Assembly (NCBI RefSeq): GCF_019649055.1
Contig: NW_026570253.1
Location: 930,001 to 994,000, forward strand
DNA: 64,000 bases
Origin: Paramacrobiotus metropolitanus
Lineage: Eukaryota > Tardigrada > Eutardigrada > Parachela > Macrobiotidae
Direction: 5' to 3'
Below are positions 46,685 through 59,627 of the stretch, piece after piece; within the stretch, counting starts at the first letter, position 1; each line of letters begins with the position of its first letter. The translations under genes and the position numbers were made by a program. The notes under the pieces were generated by a model. The model was not told the origin of the DNA. It ran no database searches and saw only the letters and a program-made list of their open reading frames with translations.

Positions 46685-48025
46685 TTACCAACTGAAATTC
46701 CTTCCCACCATCTGGTAGAACATGTCATTATAGGGGCGAAAAAAGTGGGTCAGTTTGTCGACAACTTCCGGTGCTACTTCGGGATGCTTGCGACCTTTGG
46801 TATGGGAGAGGCACTTATCCGCATACGGATTGACCGTATCCCGTATACAGTAGAAACCTTTGGTGGTGTTGTAATGAAACTGCTCCGCACGGATCTCCGC
46901 CGGCAGCCGCAGGAACGCCTCTACCCTGCGCAATTCCTCAATGGGATTGGCGATAAGTGTGTCGCCATCGACGATGAGGATCTGTTCACGGGGAAACACT
47001 CGCAACCACGCTGTCAAATGCTTGTAATAGAGGCTGACCCGGATGGGCTTATAACTGACATCCACACTGCCGTCCTCCCGCAACACACTGTCCTCGAAGC
47101 TCAAGTAGTTCTTGCCTTTTTTAATACGATTACTTAATGTCTGTGTATAGTCGGAGATGACCCTTGTCACGGGATTCTTAACCACCAGAATTAACGCGAT
47201 CGATGCGTTCATGGATTTAACGCGTTGGGGAACATAGCGCGTAATGAAATATGCCGGTGATTTCTCCACCGTTATCTGGTCCTCGTAAGAAAACGGCATC
47301 TGCCGACGGTACCATTCCCGGCCTTTCTGATAATTTTGTTCTTCGTCGAAAAAATGTACTTCGTCCGAGGCTTTGGTGATCCGCGAGTGCAGACTGAGGA
47401 ATTCAATGAGCGCTCGTGTGCCGCTCTTGCGGACGCCGATAATCAGACACGACGGCAGCCGCCGCATCAGGCGATCACGGGTCCAGCGCGGTTTCTCTGT
47501 GTTGAGGGGAAAGAAGAGATCCGAATACAGCAGCGGTGGTGTCCATGTGATCAGCCATGGATACATTGGAGCTGTGATATTACGCGGCGCATAATCACCG
47601 GATTCTGGGGCGCTTATCAAGGGAATGGCAAAATACAGAAGCAGGATCATTAATAAAACGATACTGATGACGACAGTGATCGTGTGAGAAAATAATCCAA
47701 TGTGTGACACCGTCGATGAATATACTGCAGCCGTCGACGCCGGCGTCTTGGCTGCGGATGTAGCATTCTTGCCGGCTGGTAATTTAAAATCAATAAGCAT
47801 GATTGGTATGGGCGTCGCGGGGATGGGGATATGTTTCCTGTGGTGGTCACTTAGTCGTTTATCAGCATCTGTAACATGAGACGCATCCAGTTCAATTAGT
47901 GGATCCGGCAAGAGTCGCTCACATTTAATGCTGGCGAGCATTAATAATACTGCAGTACAGCCGGGATATACCGTATACACAATACGATATCGATATGAAC
48001 TATGGAGAATTATACATATGCGCAT
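46685..48025 (-). CDS. HS3ST: Heparan sulfate glucosamine 3-O-sulfotransferase, intronless
   Basis: A single uninterrupted frame of up to 446 aa. The enzyme transfers sulfate from PAPS to the 3-OH of glucosamine in heparan sulfate in the Golgi lumen, making rare sites for growth factors and other ligands. Seen, in longest-frame numbering: a membrane anchor at about 109-136 (type II topology), a stem, then the sulfotransferase domain at about 190-446. The PAPS 5'-phosphosulfate loop is GVRKSGTRALIEFLSLH (197-213). The DEVHFFD motif (221-227) carries the conserved catalytic Glu. VEKSPAYF (253-260), the 3'-phosphate motif KNPVTRVISDYTQ (283-295), FPREQILIVDGD and KGFYC...C-x4-KGR-x-HPEV follow, the two cysteines forming the conserved disulfide. 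It resembles the HS3ST1/HS3ST5 group more than a general sulfotransferase. Start uncertain: Met1 at 48025 is longest; Met76 at 47800 gives 371 aa with the anchor near residues 34-61, closer to usual family length. Convergent with PHC. Confidence 0.93.
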   Translation of the reverse strand: MRICIILHSSYRYRIVYTVYPGCTAVLLMLASIKCERLLPDPLIELDASHVTDADKRLSDHHRKHIPIPATPIPIMLIDFKLPAGKNATSAAKTPASTAAVYSSTVSHIGLFSHTITVVISIVLLMILLLYFAIPLISAPESGDYAPRNITAPMYPWLITWTPPLLYSDLFFPLNTEKPRWTRDRLMRRLPSCLIIGVRKSGTRALIEFLSLHSRITKASDEVHFFDEEQNYQKGREWYRRQMPFSYEDQITVEKSPAYFITRYVPQRVKSMNASIALILVVKNPVTRVISDYTQTLSNRIKKGKNYLSFEDSVLREDGSVDVSYKPIRVSLYYKHLTAWLRVFPREQILIVDGDTLIANPIEELRRVEAFLRLPAEIRAEQFHYNTTKGFYCIRDTVNPYADKCLSHTKGRKHPEVAPEVVDKLTHFFRPYNDMFYQMVGRNFSW

Positions 48026-50164
48026 CTACTTGGTACATTCACACTATAAATTACACACTGGATATTCCTGTCAGTTGTCGCATGGCCTAAAATGGCACTT
48101 CAAGACTACAACAGCAGCACTCTCTCGCTCTCAGCTCCCAAAAGTCACGCATCACATTAGCCTTCAGGGGAGACAGACGAAACCCGGGAGACCTTATGGC
48201 AGTGGAAAATTAGATGCCGAGATCATATGTTAAAAACATATATAATACATACTTGGAAATAATTTCCTTAGCCCTACAAATTCTGATGCGGCATTTGATT
48301 TCCGAGCAGATGCGCAAGTATGTTTGAATACCGTCTAATCAAAATAAAGTGTGCATTCGCCGCACAGGGACTCAGAATGTACTGTATTTCCCAGGCATTT
48401 TGTAACGGTGGATACAATTAAAATGGACACAAACTATTTTCATGATGGATTCCGAAGCAACAAACACATAGTCCCGACAATTTATTTTCTCGCTGATGCA
48501 GATTTACTGATTAAAACTAACGAATTTGTACTGATTTAATGCCAGCGCAATGTAAATGCACTGCCGGCTCATTCTTGAACGTGTATTCTGCGAATGCGAC
48601 AAACTTGTGCATATGCAGCGCGTTAACATTTCATAAAAGAGAGGATTGATTCTGCAATCCTCAGCCCCGGTTTGTCCATCTCCAAGCACAATAACACGGA
48701 ACATAAGTGGGTTAAACAGTAAACACAGTGGGAATACAATTATCAATTCACTTAAATGCCAAACACATATTGATCAACAGCTTATGCGGGCAACAACTCC
48801 AAATGGCCAAAATCTTGTCTTCCCATACTCGTAACACAAGGCTTCGATCTACGCAACACACACGTACAAGTGACCGCAGTATGTGACCCCTATCAACAGA
48901 CAAATCCGTCGTGGAATGTTGGAACACTTGAATTCGCCGGTTACTGAATACGATTCTTTTCAGTTCGGGACACAACCAACAACTTAAATTCAAACCGGCA
49001 ACAAACAGGTCTTAACCTCACAACTGACCACTGCTGGCCGGCTATTTTTCCAGCGATGATTAATCGCCAGTCTATCTGTAGATGGATTGCGCGGTGGCAG
49101 TAATTTATGCTTATGAAGGGAGATTTTCTTGTCAAAATAATTAGCGTGACTTCTGGATGGCCTGTTGCAGTAGTAGCCATGGTCAGCGCAGACTGACCAC
49201 CTGCCGTTGTCAGTGCGGACAACAGCGCGCGCAGACCATCCGCTCAACCGGAAAATTAACCATCTTTTATCCATACTTGTCTGAGTTGTGGGCGGCTATG
49301 AGAAATCCACCGAGTTTTCTTGTTTCCACAAAGGGATGAATCGAAGCCCTTCTTACTATAGAAAGATCGTTAACCGTTTAAAGTCACTGTATGTAATTAT
49401 CATGTTCTACGTATTGTTCTGTTGTTCACATTCACAATTACAAAGATATTCTCAATTGCGTGATTCCATATTTCTGCTTTCCAGTTTACAAAATAAATTA
49501 AAAGGTCTAAGAACCAACAGATAGCTGTGGAGAAAACAGAAAATAAATAGGGTCCAATTACTTCCGAATATTTTAAAGTGAAATAAATGGCAGTATCCTT
49601 TGGCCTGTTTAAATAATAATTAATGCCTTAATGGACATTCTACATAGTATAGCAAATCATTAGTATAATAAACCATTGTGTCATAAAGGAAAAAAGAGCG
49701 AATTAAATGTTGCTTTGCTAGCTATTGAGCAGATGCACATATTGAAGGAAGATAGATAAGAATTAATCAAATAATTTACATTCATATTTTGTACATTACT
49801 GGGAGAAAAACGATACGCGTAAAATATTCTTGGATCTAAATTCACAGCGACAGATCGCGCTTAATGACAGATTTGTCGTAATCTATCCCCGTATCAACAC
49901 TGTGGTTTTTGTATGTCCATCACGAGAGAGCGAGACCAGTCTGGACATTTTTCCCGTCCATCACCATTATATCATCTGGAAGATGTTTGTAGCAGCAGCA
50001 CCTCGGCCTCACAGATTTAACTGTCCTCAACCGTCCTTCATCTATCGGCCTCTGACTAATTAGTGAGAGTTTTTTGCTCATTAAGGTCAACAGCAACTCG
50101 CTGACAGAGCGATTTATGGAATTGCATGAACAGATATGAAAGTCACCAGTCAGCACAGCTGCTT

Positions 50165-50195
50165 CCTGTAATATGCATAAAATGCATATTGCAGG
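50165..50195. repeat. Short hairpin inverted repeat
   Basis: CCTGTAATATGCAT and ATGCATATTGCAGG face each other across a three-base loop with one mismatch. The centre contains two ATGCAT palindromes. It is intergenic, with no gene directly attached. Confidence 0.55.
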
Positions 50196-53100
50196 ATGTA
50201 TCTTAACCGCGATGGTCGTCAGCTGCTATCCGGTATCTGACACACATTCGCCATGGAATTACGTACGCAGTGGTTTGGGGGTATTTATATAAAGTAGCCC
50301 TGGCCATGAACGTGCCAATCCGCCACTGCCCGTTATGCACGCTTGGTCAATTCGGATTAAGGCTCTTTCAGCGCGTCCCGGCACAGCGCTCGCGTGAGCT
50401 TGGTTTTTGTTGCTCTTGCACTGGTCATTTCCATTTACGATAATTCCCCAGCGTGAGAAAATATTCCAGAGGGAAGACTATAGCAGCTGGGATTTTGTGC
50501 CCGGCGAAAAGTAGGGCTGCGTGTGTACTGGCCGTTGATATACCGGATAGATATCTACGTTAACAACACGAATCCTATTTAGTAAGTTGGCTGACCATCG
50601 GCCATCCGTCAGTACACCCGAGTCGGGGCATGGGAAAATGGATTTTTAATTCGCATTAAATTCAGTCATGCCGGTATTATACTGGGGATTTTGTAAATAA
50701 ATGCCCAAGCGGAAGTCAAGACGTGTATCCGAGCGAATAGCCATCCTAGCCTCAAGTGTATTATTCTAGAACAACTATAAATAAACGGATTTAAATGTCC
50801 AAGTCTCCGTTATTACTGTAGAAGAATGTATAAGAATAAAAAATAAACAGATGTAGATGCCTGTGTTTATTTTCGCATGCTGTGTAATATTTTTGTTGCG
50901 TTTAAGGATGTTATGCGTCCAAGTGATATTCGTGAGAGGGAGATGCGCGGTTCCGGGTCGCATAATCAAGGATGGAAAGCTGATACGCTTACTGAAACAC
51001 CGGCTGATATGCTGAGACGCTCACCGAAACAGTATTAGCACTTACCATAATACTTTACCATGAAAATCACAAACAATATAACGTTAACGATAGTTTTCAA
51101 AAGAATATTGTGAATTAAAATATTAAAACTTGCTGTGAAACAAATCAAGCTGTGCAAAAATTCTCATAATCGGCATGAGACTGTGCGCTCATATATAGAT
51201 TTTCTGTATTGTGATTTGTGCATCATATTTTGCAAGAAGCCAGCCAAAGCGGTTTTCAATGCATTTCCGTCACAACGGAAATCATCGTTTGCAGTGACAA
51301 GAAGACCATAGACATGATGTACGAGCGGGCAATGGTCAAGAAATGTTGTATATAGCCAAGACTCAAAACGATAATTGCTATAACAGTTTGGCGATCCACA
51401 GCGGAAAGAGCGACGCATCCTCTCTTGCACGATTCACTATATAAATCTACAGCGAAAACAAAACAACGATGATTTATAACCCGAGATTTAATCGACTTTT
51501 GATGGGATTTTCTTGTCCAACATCCAGCCGCGAAATATGAGCGAATCTGTGAACTATTCTCATTTCTCATACTCCGCACACACTCTTTTGATCATGTGCG
51601 GGGGTCCATGTCAGGCAAAAGATGCATCATATCTGTATATTGTCATATGCCGTGCATCGGCGCTGTTTATATACGAAAGTTGCCATCGTCAGATGAATCA
51701 CCGGCGGAGTTTAAAGAATTTTTATGTTCAGCTAATTGAATACAATCATCACATGGGGTATAACTCACGCTGTTCGTGTTTTTTTACTACCTTTAATAAA
51801 TACTAGTGATACGTCATATACAGTTTGTACGTAGGCATGCGACGCAGTTTATGCCAAGCGACAGCCCGAATAGCCCGAAAATAACAATAGCCCGAATTAT
51901 GGTATCTGCATAGTATTATTAAAAAGGATATCAAAATTTTGCAAAAAATTGTATACCAAAAATAAACATTTATCAGAAATTTAAGTGCACCTAGAATCGA
52001 TAATAATTTTAATGGCGAGTAAAGTATTAAATAACTGCGGAAGGAGCATGTACGTACGCTGATGATGGAGATTCGGCGCCGGTATGTAGATATGAAGCAG
52101 TCATGCCGCGCTGATAATTTAATCAGTAAACTTGTAAATCAATGCAGAATTATTAATTATTTGACTTGGAAATTATTCTATGACGAATCAGTAATAATCC
52201 AATTATTGCGTCCAAATTACTGGCCTTGTTAGCCGCAGGTCAAACCCAATAGTGTCAGACTGGAGCTGCCGTATTACATCCCAGTCCATCCCTTCTGCAC
52301 ATATAATATAAGACATCTCCGCACAATACGTATGTACCGGGTTTTAATGAATAATTCATTTACACAAAGCTCATACACAACATCTGAGCTGTAACCAACC
52401 GCCTTCTGTTCAAACCGACATTTAAAATGGGCCGGACTGACGGGCAATATGTTTGCTTAGCATTGACATTTAGCATATGCGAAATTCTTCTTTAACACAT
52501 ATTGACTTATGGCTTTCATCGGGCGCAACTCCGACAGATAAAAACAATAGGAATTTGCTCGGCTGTTGACAGAATTAACACAACTGCACAGGTTTTCTTA
52601 TCTCTTCCATTATTGCAAATATTGTTTCCGTTGCTCGCACTTCTCTCTAAAGTAATTATATGAGTATATGTACGTTATAATTCTGACAAAAGTATTTTCT
52701 TAAATTAGGACGCCATGCACCTACATATTATAAGAGAATAAATCTTACGATTGATTTATTTATTTAGCGGTATTAAATTTTTGAAATATTTCCTGTACCT
52801 CTAGTTCTGTAATGCTATAGAAAGTATTTTATTTTCGCATGATTTCGGGAAAAAAATCATAAGAAAACAATAGTTTATGTGCAGCCTTCCGATAAAATCG
52901 TCCCAAAACTGTGTCAGAATTTACCGGCATGTGCGTCTGTACATGTCATTAAGCGTTATCAGTATTAGAAGAAAAAATCAGTGATGATTATCGGCGAGTT
53001 GTCAGCAGCCGGTATCCATTGCGCACGTCTGTTATAAGCAACACACATACAGAAACACGCAAATCCGACTGCGCATGGTCAGCGTCTGCACCGTGCTCAT

Positions 53101-56100
53101 TGAGCACATTACCATTTATAATGAGGTAATTCCCCACAGTTTCATTTGCATACGGTATCCTCAGATTATCCTTGTCGCAGCCATTGTTCCCTCTATCGCG
53201 GCTGTCATGTCCTCAAGTGCCCCTAACAAACTCGACAGTACACACGAAAATGACCTCCTGCCACGTTGATCGTCCGCAGCAGTCAGCAGCATAGACAGCT
53301 GTGACGGCGGCACCGGCGGGCGGGCGGCTGCTGAACGCTGATGCCTTCACGGTTGTTTTATTATTTGGCAGGGAAAATTGATTTTCACTGGTCTGACAAG
53401 TAAGTCATTTATAAACAACATCGTCAGGGAATCTAATAAAAAACACACACAGGCTCAGCCAGGAACGACATGATGGTTTTTAGCGTGGGAAATTTCGATG
53501 ATGGCCACCGATGGAGCAATTGTATTAACTGCTTCATGCTGCAATCACTGCACTGGGATGCTATAAATTAATTCTGCGCACTTTCGACGTTTAACGTCCA
53601 CGATCGATCCGCGCGCAATAAGAATACAATTATAAACATTTTACTAAAATAAAAGATATATCAGCCTAAATAATAATTAAAGCATTTGCGTACATACCAG
53701 TCGAAGTCACTTGTGCTGGACTACAAAAAATAATTTGCTGCAAGTATAGTTATAAATTCTTTCGGTTACGGCGCTTACAAATCTTTCGTGATATTTACAG
53801 CGACGTGTTAATTTTAGCAATTACAGTCATATAATACCACATTATTAGATCTTGCGTGCTACTTTTGACATGACTGATCCCAGGCATTTCACAGGTACAG
53901 TCAATCTTTCAGCCGTTATAAATATACAAGTTACAGATCGTAAATTATAGCTGCATTTTACGTGTCACACATAAACGGCTGAGCCAGTGACTATCGCACT
54001 TTTATTTGCCTATATATTTGTGTGTGTCTCTGTGCCGTTTTCCATTTTGTGGCTATGGAAATCAATAAACCCACTTTGACCGGTCATGCAGACTAGTAAT
54101 GTGGTGCGTGTGTATATATTGTTGTTACGATCGCCATGCCAGCCTTAAAATTATTATCTGCCTTTACGCCGTCATAAAAACATGGGACATCCATATGAAA
54201 ACGGAACCGGCTATTTTAACCCTGTTTGTGTGAAATTGTAAATTGTGTGTGTGCTTGCACTTTCAACATGGACAATCAATGGAATAAGTGCAGTTTTTTC
54301 CTTCGTCGACCGGCTTATCGCGCGCGCCTACACTAAGCCGTATATAAACCGGGGTTTTAAAAATCAGTGTCGTCAACACACAGAGCTCCTACTCTACCGC
54401 ACATTTAGCCTGATTATACAACGTAATTCATTGGATTTAACTGGTAGTGTATGGCGGCCCATTCTGCATAAGTAAACTGATTCGCATGCCTGTGCATGTT
54501 TAAACAAACATTTGCTGTAGCGCCCCAGTCGATGAATAGCTTAAACGCCCGGAAAGTGGAGCGAATCTATGCAGTGGCGTATTTCTCGGTATACGCGCTG
54601 CAGCAGTGCAAAACGGGGAAAACGTCACGTTTTCCAATCCTCACTGGATAATGCCGGCTTTTTTCTCTTTCCGTCGTCCACTTACGCTAATACGTTTGAA
54701 CATCTGATACCTGCAGCGCTGAATTATACTTTAAGGGACTAACCAACGCTCCCTCCAAAAACTGATTGCTTTTCCCACCAAGTAACGCCCTGTGCCTGCT
54801 GTGTACACAATGCCAACTATCAGCGAATTTTAGTGAACAATGCAAAAACCGATTCTAACATAATTTTGTTCCGCCTCCCAGGTAAAAAATATGCTAAACA
54901 AAATTTGTAAATTTGTTACAACAGGTTACATAATACTTTCAGCTACTTATTTTCACCCGTCCATAATATTTAATTTTGCGTGGTAGCAAAAGGTCGTTTT
55001 ATTTCTCCATCGAAAAAAATTCATTTTCTTCCCATTACAATAGTATTGTACAGCTCACCATATCGATCCTGTTCGAAGTACCAGTAATATGCGCAATGAT
55101 TGCTGTTAATAATTTTTGCAAATATTGTTTGCCGCCCTTACCTTTCATTTTCCTCTGAGTGTATTTCATCGCAAACGTCCGATCTTCTTGTGCAGACCAC
55201 TCCACTTCCAGTACCAATTGCGTAAGGGCAAACACTTAAAAGAGGTGCCGATAATCCGTAGATTTAAAATTCAACGACAAAAATTTCATCATAAAAACAC
55301 ATAATTTTTTACATTAGATAAAGAGCATTTAGTTTATTAGTTTACTGCACATATTCTTGCTTTGCTAACCGTCAGTAACAAATCAGCATTCAATCCCATC
55401 AACACTGCTTAAATCAAGTCAGAAAAAATAAACCAGATAAACATTTGTGATTTTGTATCCAGTGTCCCAAAGATAGCATCAAAACTTATGGTGGGTGTCG
55501 TTATACCGCATTTGCATGAAAACTGTTTTCCAGCAAATAAAAATACATGACAGCAAGTAAGCAGTTGACTTCTAAACAAATGCTTGTACGCGGCTGCGGT
55601 TGTAAGTAGTGCAATCAATTCCCTCCGAATCTCTTTTCCAAATCGACCCGCCAACGATACAACTGAACGGCCGGTGATGACGGAAGCTCCACCCAGCAGC
55701 CGGCTCGTGTGGCTCATCATCCAATAGTACCGTAACATCACTGATGGTGAGATCCGCGATTTCGGGAACATGTTTTTTTATAATCTTAACAGGCTTTAGG
55801 GATATCTTTTTATTTTACAGAAACGGCTCTAATTTTGGACATTTGATGATGAATTTGCACATTTCTTGATAAAATGCAACGACAAAAAACAGCAACATGT
55901 GTTACATTAAGCATCCTCGGCTGCGAAGTATAAGTAGATATCTTATGTCGTTTTAATTGCTCTATTGGCCACCAATAAATTCCGGAAATGTGTGTGAAAA
56001 ACAATAGATTTTCTGAATGTGTAGATACCAGAGAAGCTCGTGCAAGAACGTTATGGATGTCATTTGGAAGACACCCATTCAACACCGGAAATGAGTTTTG

Positions 56101-56555
56101 TGATTCCTTATTAAAGGGCATTTACAGAAATACGCCATGTTTATATACCAACGTGTACTGGAAACTGCACCGGTTTTCTACCGAAAATGGTGGTGGAAAC
56201 AACGCTGTTAAGAATTACAATTACCGCATGACGATTGGCTTTAGAATCTCCGAGTAATTACGATTCAGTTTGCAAACTCATCGTGATACGAAAATGCAAT
56301 CTCAAACATGCAGAACAAAGCCACATTATGTACAATACTAGTCTACTACGAGTAGATGGCTTGGTAATTGTAAGTAGAACGTGGAGTAGAACGTTGATCT
56401 ACTAGTACAATTTGCCACTCTTTATTTGAGTTGCTGCATAATGGTTTTTAAATAAGTAATTCATCTGCTTGCTTGCTGTTTTGAGTCTTGTTGTTGCTCC
56501 GTCAATTCCGTTTGATGTTTTCGCCTCAAGTAAGCTATCGAACCGATATGCCATT

Positions 56556-56561
56556 TTTATT
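56556..56561 (-). promoter_or_regulatory. Candidate polyadenylation signal for SLC37
   Basis: AATAAA on the minus strand, 171 nt past the SLC37 stop codon. Position is plausible; there is no further support. Confidence 0.4.
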
Positions 56562-56731
56562 CGCGAACTAAGCAGGAAAATACTACAAAAAAACAGGAGC
56601 GAGCATTCAAAGCCAGAAAAGCGATTTTGGACGAAACATTTCTATCACAAAAGCCGCCAAGGTCAACATAACTGCAAGTCTGTAACCAAGCTGCACATAA
56701 TAAGCCAAAACTACCACACAACACAAAGTTA

Positions 56732-59275
56732 TCAGGCCGGCGTCCGTCGCAACCATCCCCGCACTTCTCGGAAAATCAACCTGCTCAAGCACAGCAGCGC
56801 CACAATTTGCGCCACAATCAGATAATAAAACACCGACTCCCAGCCTTTAACAGAAATCAGCCCGGCCACCAGCGGCCCAAACGCCGCACCCAAAGAGCCC
56901 GTCCCATCGATGATGGCCGTCACAGTGGCCAGCGCCTTATTATTCCCCGTCAGACTGGGGTGCGTGCCGAGATCGGTGGACACCGCCGTGGTAATAAGCG
57001 CGTACGGCCCGTTGACCACCAGCCCAGAAAAGAACAGCAGGGCGATTAGCGCCGCACTCGTGGCGCCGTAGATGAACAGCAGATACAGCAGCGGCGCGGC
57101 AAAGACGAACATGACACCGCACACGGTGGCGCTCCCGCCAGAGAGATCCGAGATCAATCCCGCCAGGATCCCCCCGACAATTCCGCCCAAGTCGAAGACG
57201 GTGGACATGTCGGCGGCCACATCGCTGGTGACATTCACCGCATTGTGAATGTATACCGGCAGCCAGACAAGAAAGGTGTAGGACACGGCCTTAGCGAAGA
57301 ACAAACAAACAGAGAACTCCACGACACCGGGTATCCGGATGGCATTCAGAAGTGAAATGGGGTGATCATGCTCCTGGGGTACAACGGCCACGTCGATGTC
57401 GATCGTGGAGGCGGCCGTAACGGTGCTATAGGCTGCCACTTGGTCATCCTTCTCCACGACATCAGGAGGCGCACCGGGAATTCTGCCAGTGTGATCCGCT
57501 GGCGGTAGATCTACATCTTCCGGTCGAACGACCACGAACAAATACGCCAATACCCCTGGATAAACAAAAGAGATTTACTGGCAGGCATCGTGCGTCATAC
57601 CCAGGCCAATTATCCATGAAAATAGTTCGCATTTACGCCACACTGCATTACATCTGGATGGGAGATAAATACAATTTTCCATCAATTCGTGCGTCGTTCA
57701 CGGTTAACGGAAGCGCTTTCGGATATGAAAGGGATATTTTTACTCAACGTTTATGGCGTGTGGATATGAATCGACCTTTACGTATCGATACATCTTCCAA
57801 TCAACAGATGCATGCGGAATTACTACTCTACTGTATCACTATCAGGTGACTACATTGGTTCAAAAGAGCAGGCATCAAAAAAAAAATCGAAGTACATATC
57901 CAAATGCTTGTGGATGCGCAAAATCGGCAGAACAGCACAAGTTAATTAATAATGCAGCATTTATTATCCACGTGGAAACGAAAAGATTTAAGGTAAAAAT
58001 AATAACGGCGAATAAAATAATAATCTAAAAGACTAAAACCAATCATGCTATCATCAACAATTCGTACCTGCACCAGCGACGATCACCCCCGGAACAATAA
58101 ACGAATATCCCCAATTATCGTTCACCCACACGCCGGCAATCACCGCACCGAGAATGTTCCCCACCGAGGTGTGTGAATTCCAGATGCCAAAAATCAACCC
58201 CAACCGTTTTTTCCCGAACCAATTTCCCATCAGCGTAACGACGCTGGGCCATCCTGTTGCCTGGAAGATGCCACCAAATACCTGCACGGCCACGAAATAC
58301 GAGAAGCTGTGAATCTCCCAGAAATATGCTAGTCCGAAACAGATCGTCCAGAATCCGGCCATAATCATCCCGGAAGCCAGGAAATTCCGCAAATTGGTAC
58401 GCTCTGCGATATGACCCACCACGAACATCCCAATCGCATAGGCCAACCAATAGGTGAAGTCCAGACTAGAAAAAAGTTCCTGGTAGTTATCCTTGTCAAA
58501 GGGAGCCCAGTCGCACCAGGTGCCATTGCGGTTGGGATCGATCACCGGTGGCGGAGGGAGTTCGGAGCAACTACGGTGGAGGACGTTCTTGGCAATTCCC
58601 AGGGGACGACGTGAGAGGTGGTATGTGGCGTAGAAGAAGAATGTGAGAACGAGAATGTAGAGACGATACCACACGATCCGGTTCACGACTGTAGGAATGC
58701 ATAATCTCTGGAAAAAAACCCAAAAGCAACGAATTAAAACCAATCGTAACCTTATATTTCAAGACACAGAATAAGAGCCATCAAAATAAATGACGGAACA
58801 CTATTAATTTCATGCAGCTGGTTTAACGAGTACGTAATTTCACTTAAAATACTTGCACAATAAAACATTAATTTTACTGTATTAATTTTCCGTTTTTAAC
58901 TGACCTTGAAACTTTCATATTCCTAAAAGCATCCCATTTTAATAATTCAAATCTTAATTGAAAAACAGCTAGGAGGTCCAGGATGGGTTAAAAAAGTACA
59001 GGTAAGCGTAACGGACAAATACATCAAGAAATAACGGCGACCGAAACATAACTGGAAATAACAGCGAAATGGATGACAGAGAAACGTATTATATTATTAT
59101 GGACAGGACATACCTGGACAATCCGCACTCCCAGTGGGATATTCTTATTCGAGCCCCGCAACATTCTCCAGCGCTCTTTAGAAACTGAGCTTTTCCTGCG
59201 TGAATTGAGGAAGGTGGTGGTTTCCGACGGCTCACCGTTGGCATCGTTGATGCTGCTGTCATAATGGCGATCCAT
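56732..59275 (-). CDS. SLC37A2: SLC37 family sugar-phosphate/phosphate antiporter (A1/A2-like), 541 aa
   Basis: Coding exons (minus): 59275-59114, 58707-58068, 57555-56732; donors GTATGT and GTACGA, phases 0 and 1, closing to one frame. SLC37A1/A2 are major-facilitator proteins of the ER membrane exchanging glucose-6-phosphate for phosphate. Seen: a Ser-rich cytosolic start; first helix [20 protein letters not shown] (68-87); luminal loop with an NGT sequon and [12 protein letters not shown] (118-129); [37 protein letters not shown] (205-224); [21 protein letters not shown] (228-248). The central loop contains RPEDVD. The second half starts at [16 protein letters not shown] and includes [19 protein letters not shown] and [20 protein letters not shown]. 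About twelve helices and the length match SLC37A1/A2 rather than A4. The C-terminus lacks a dilysine ER signal. Start choice: a strong 5' UTR intron (donor after 59539, acceptor before 59347) would remove the upstream Met at 59365, leaving Met at 59275 first in frame; without that splice, 571 aa. Confidence 0.93.
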
Positions 59276-59627
59276 TGATATGACGGTGGTGTACGGCGGC
59301 TGACTCTTAAACGATGGCCTGAACTTTAGACCACTTTCCGACGATATCTGTGCGGGTGAATACATGAAGATTGTCAAACGGCAGAAGTTTGTCAAGGTGC
59401 GATAAAAAACCAGATTACGAGTAAGTGTAAACGATAATGCGTACACATTATCAGTCAAGTTTTTACAATGGTCGCCACGAGGCACGTTTGCAGTCTTTCT
59501 GATCACTTCTTACCAACAACCAACTGACCACCACTCACCTGAAATCAATTCTACAAGGTTGAAGAAACCACGTTGCAATTTTCATGAATACATTTTCAGG
59601 CCGTCTTTTGATGCGGGAATCGCTGAG
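59276..59627. promoter_or_regulatory. Head-to-head 5' region of SLC37 (minus) and HACD (plus)
   Basis: The start codons of the divergent genes are 352 bp apart, or 262 bp if SLC37 starts at 59365. Within this interval lies a minus-strand 5' UTR intron candidate: TTTCAG then GTGAGT at 59539, and a pyrimidine-rich CCCGCACAG acceptor before 59347. The SLC37 first exon therefore probably begins right of 59539, close to or overlapping HACD exon 1. No TATA box is obvious. A shared bidirectional promoter is an inference from spacing. Confidence 0.6.

Larger units (their letters stand above)
48026..56731. other. Intergenic region without recognised genes
   Basis: These 8.7 kb contain only short open frames that I cannot place. 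Items seen are a hairpin at 50165-50195, a TATATAAA-like run near 50285-50295, an imperfect tandem pair near 50980-51030, three AGCCCGAA copies near 51865-51895, and a minus-strand frame at 55409-55771 whose composition is coding-like. The left part probably includes the 5' UTR and promoter of the sulfotransferase gene; the far right holds the SLC37 3' UTR, with an AATAAA on the minus strand at 56556-56561. Confidence 0.5.
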
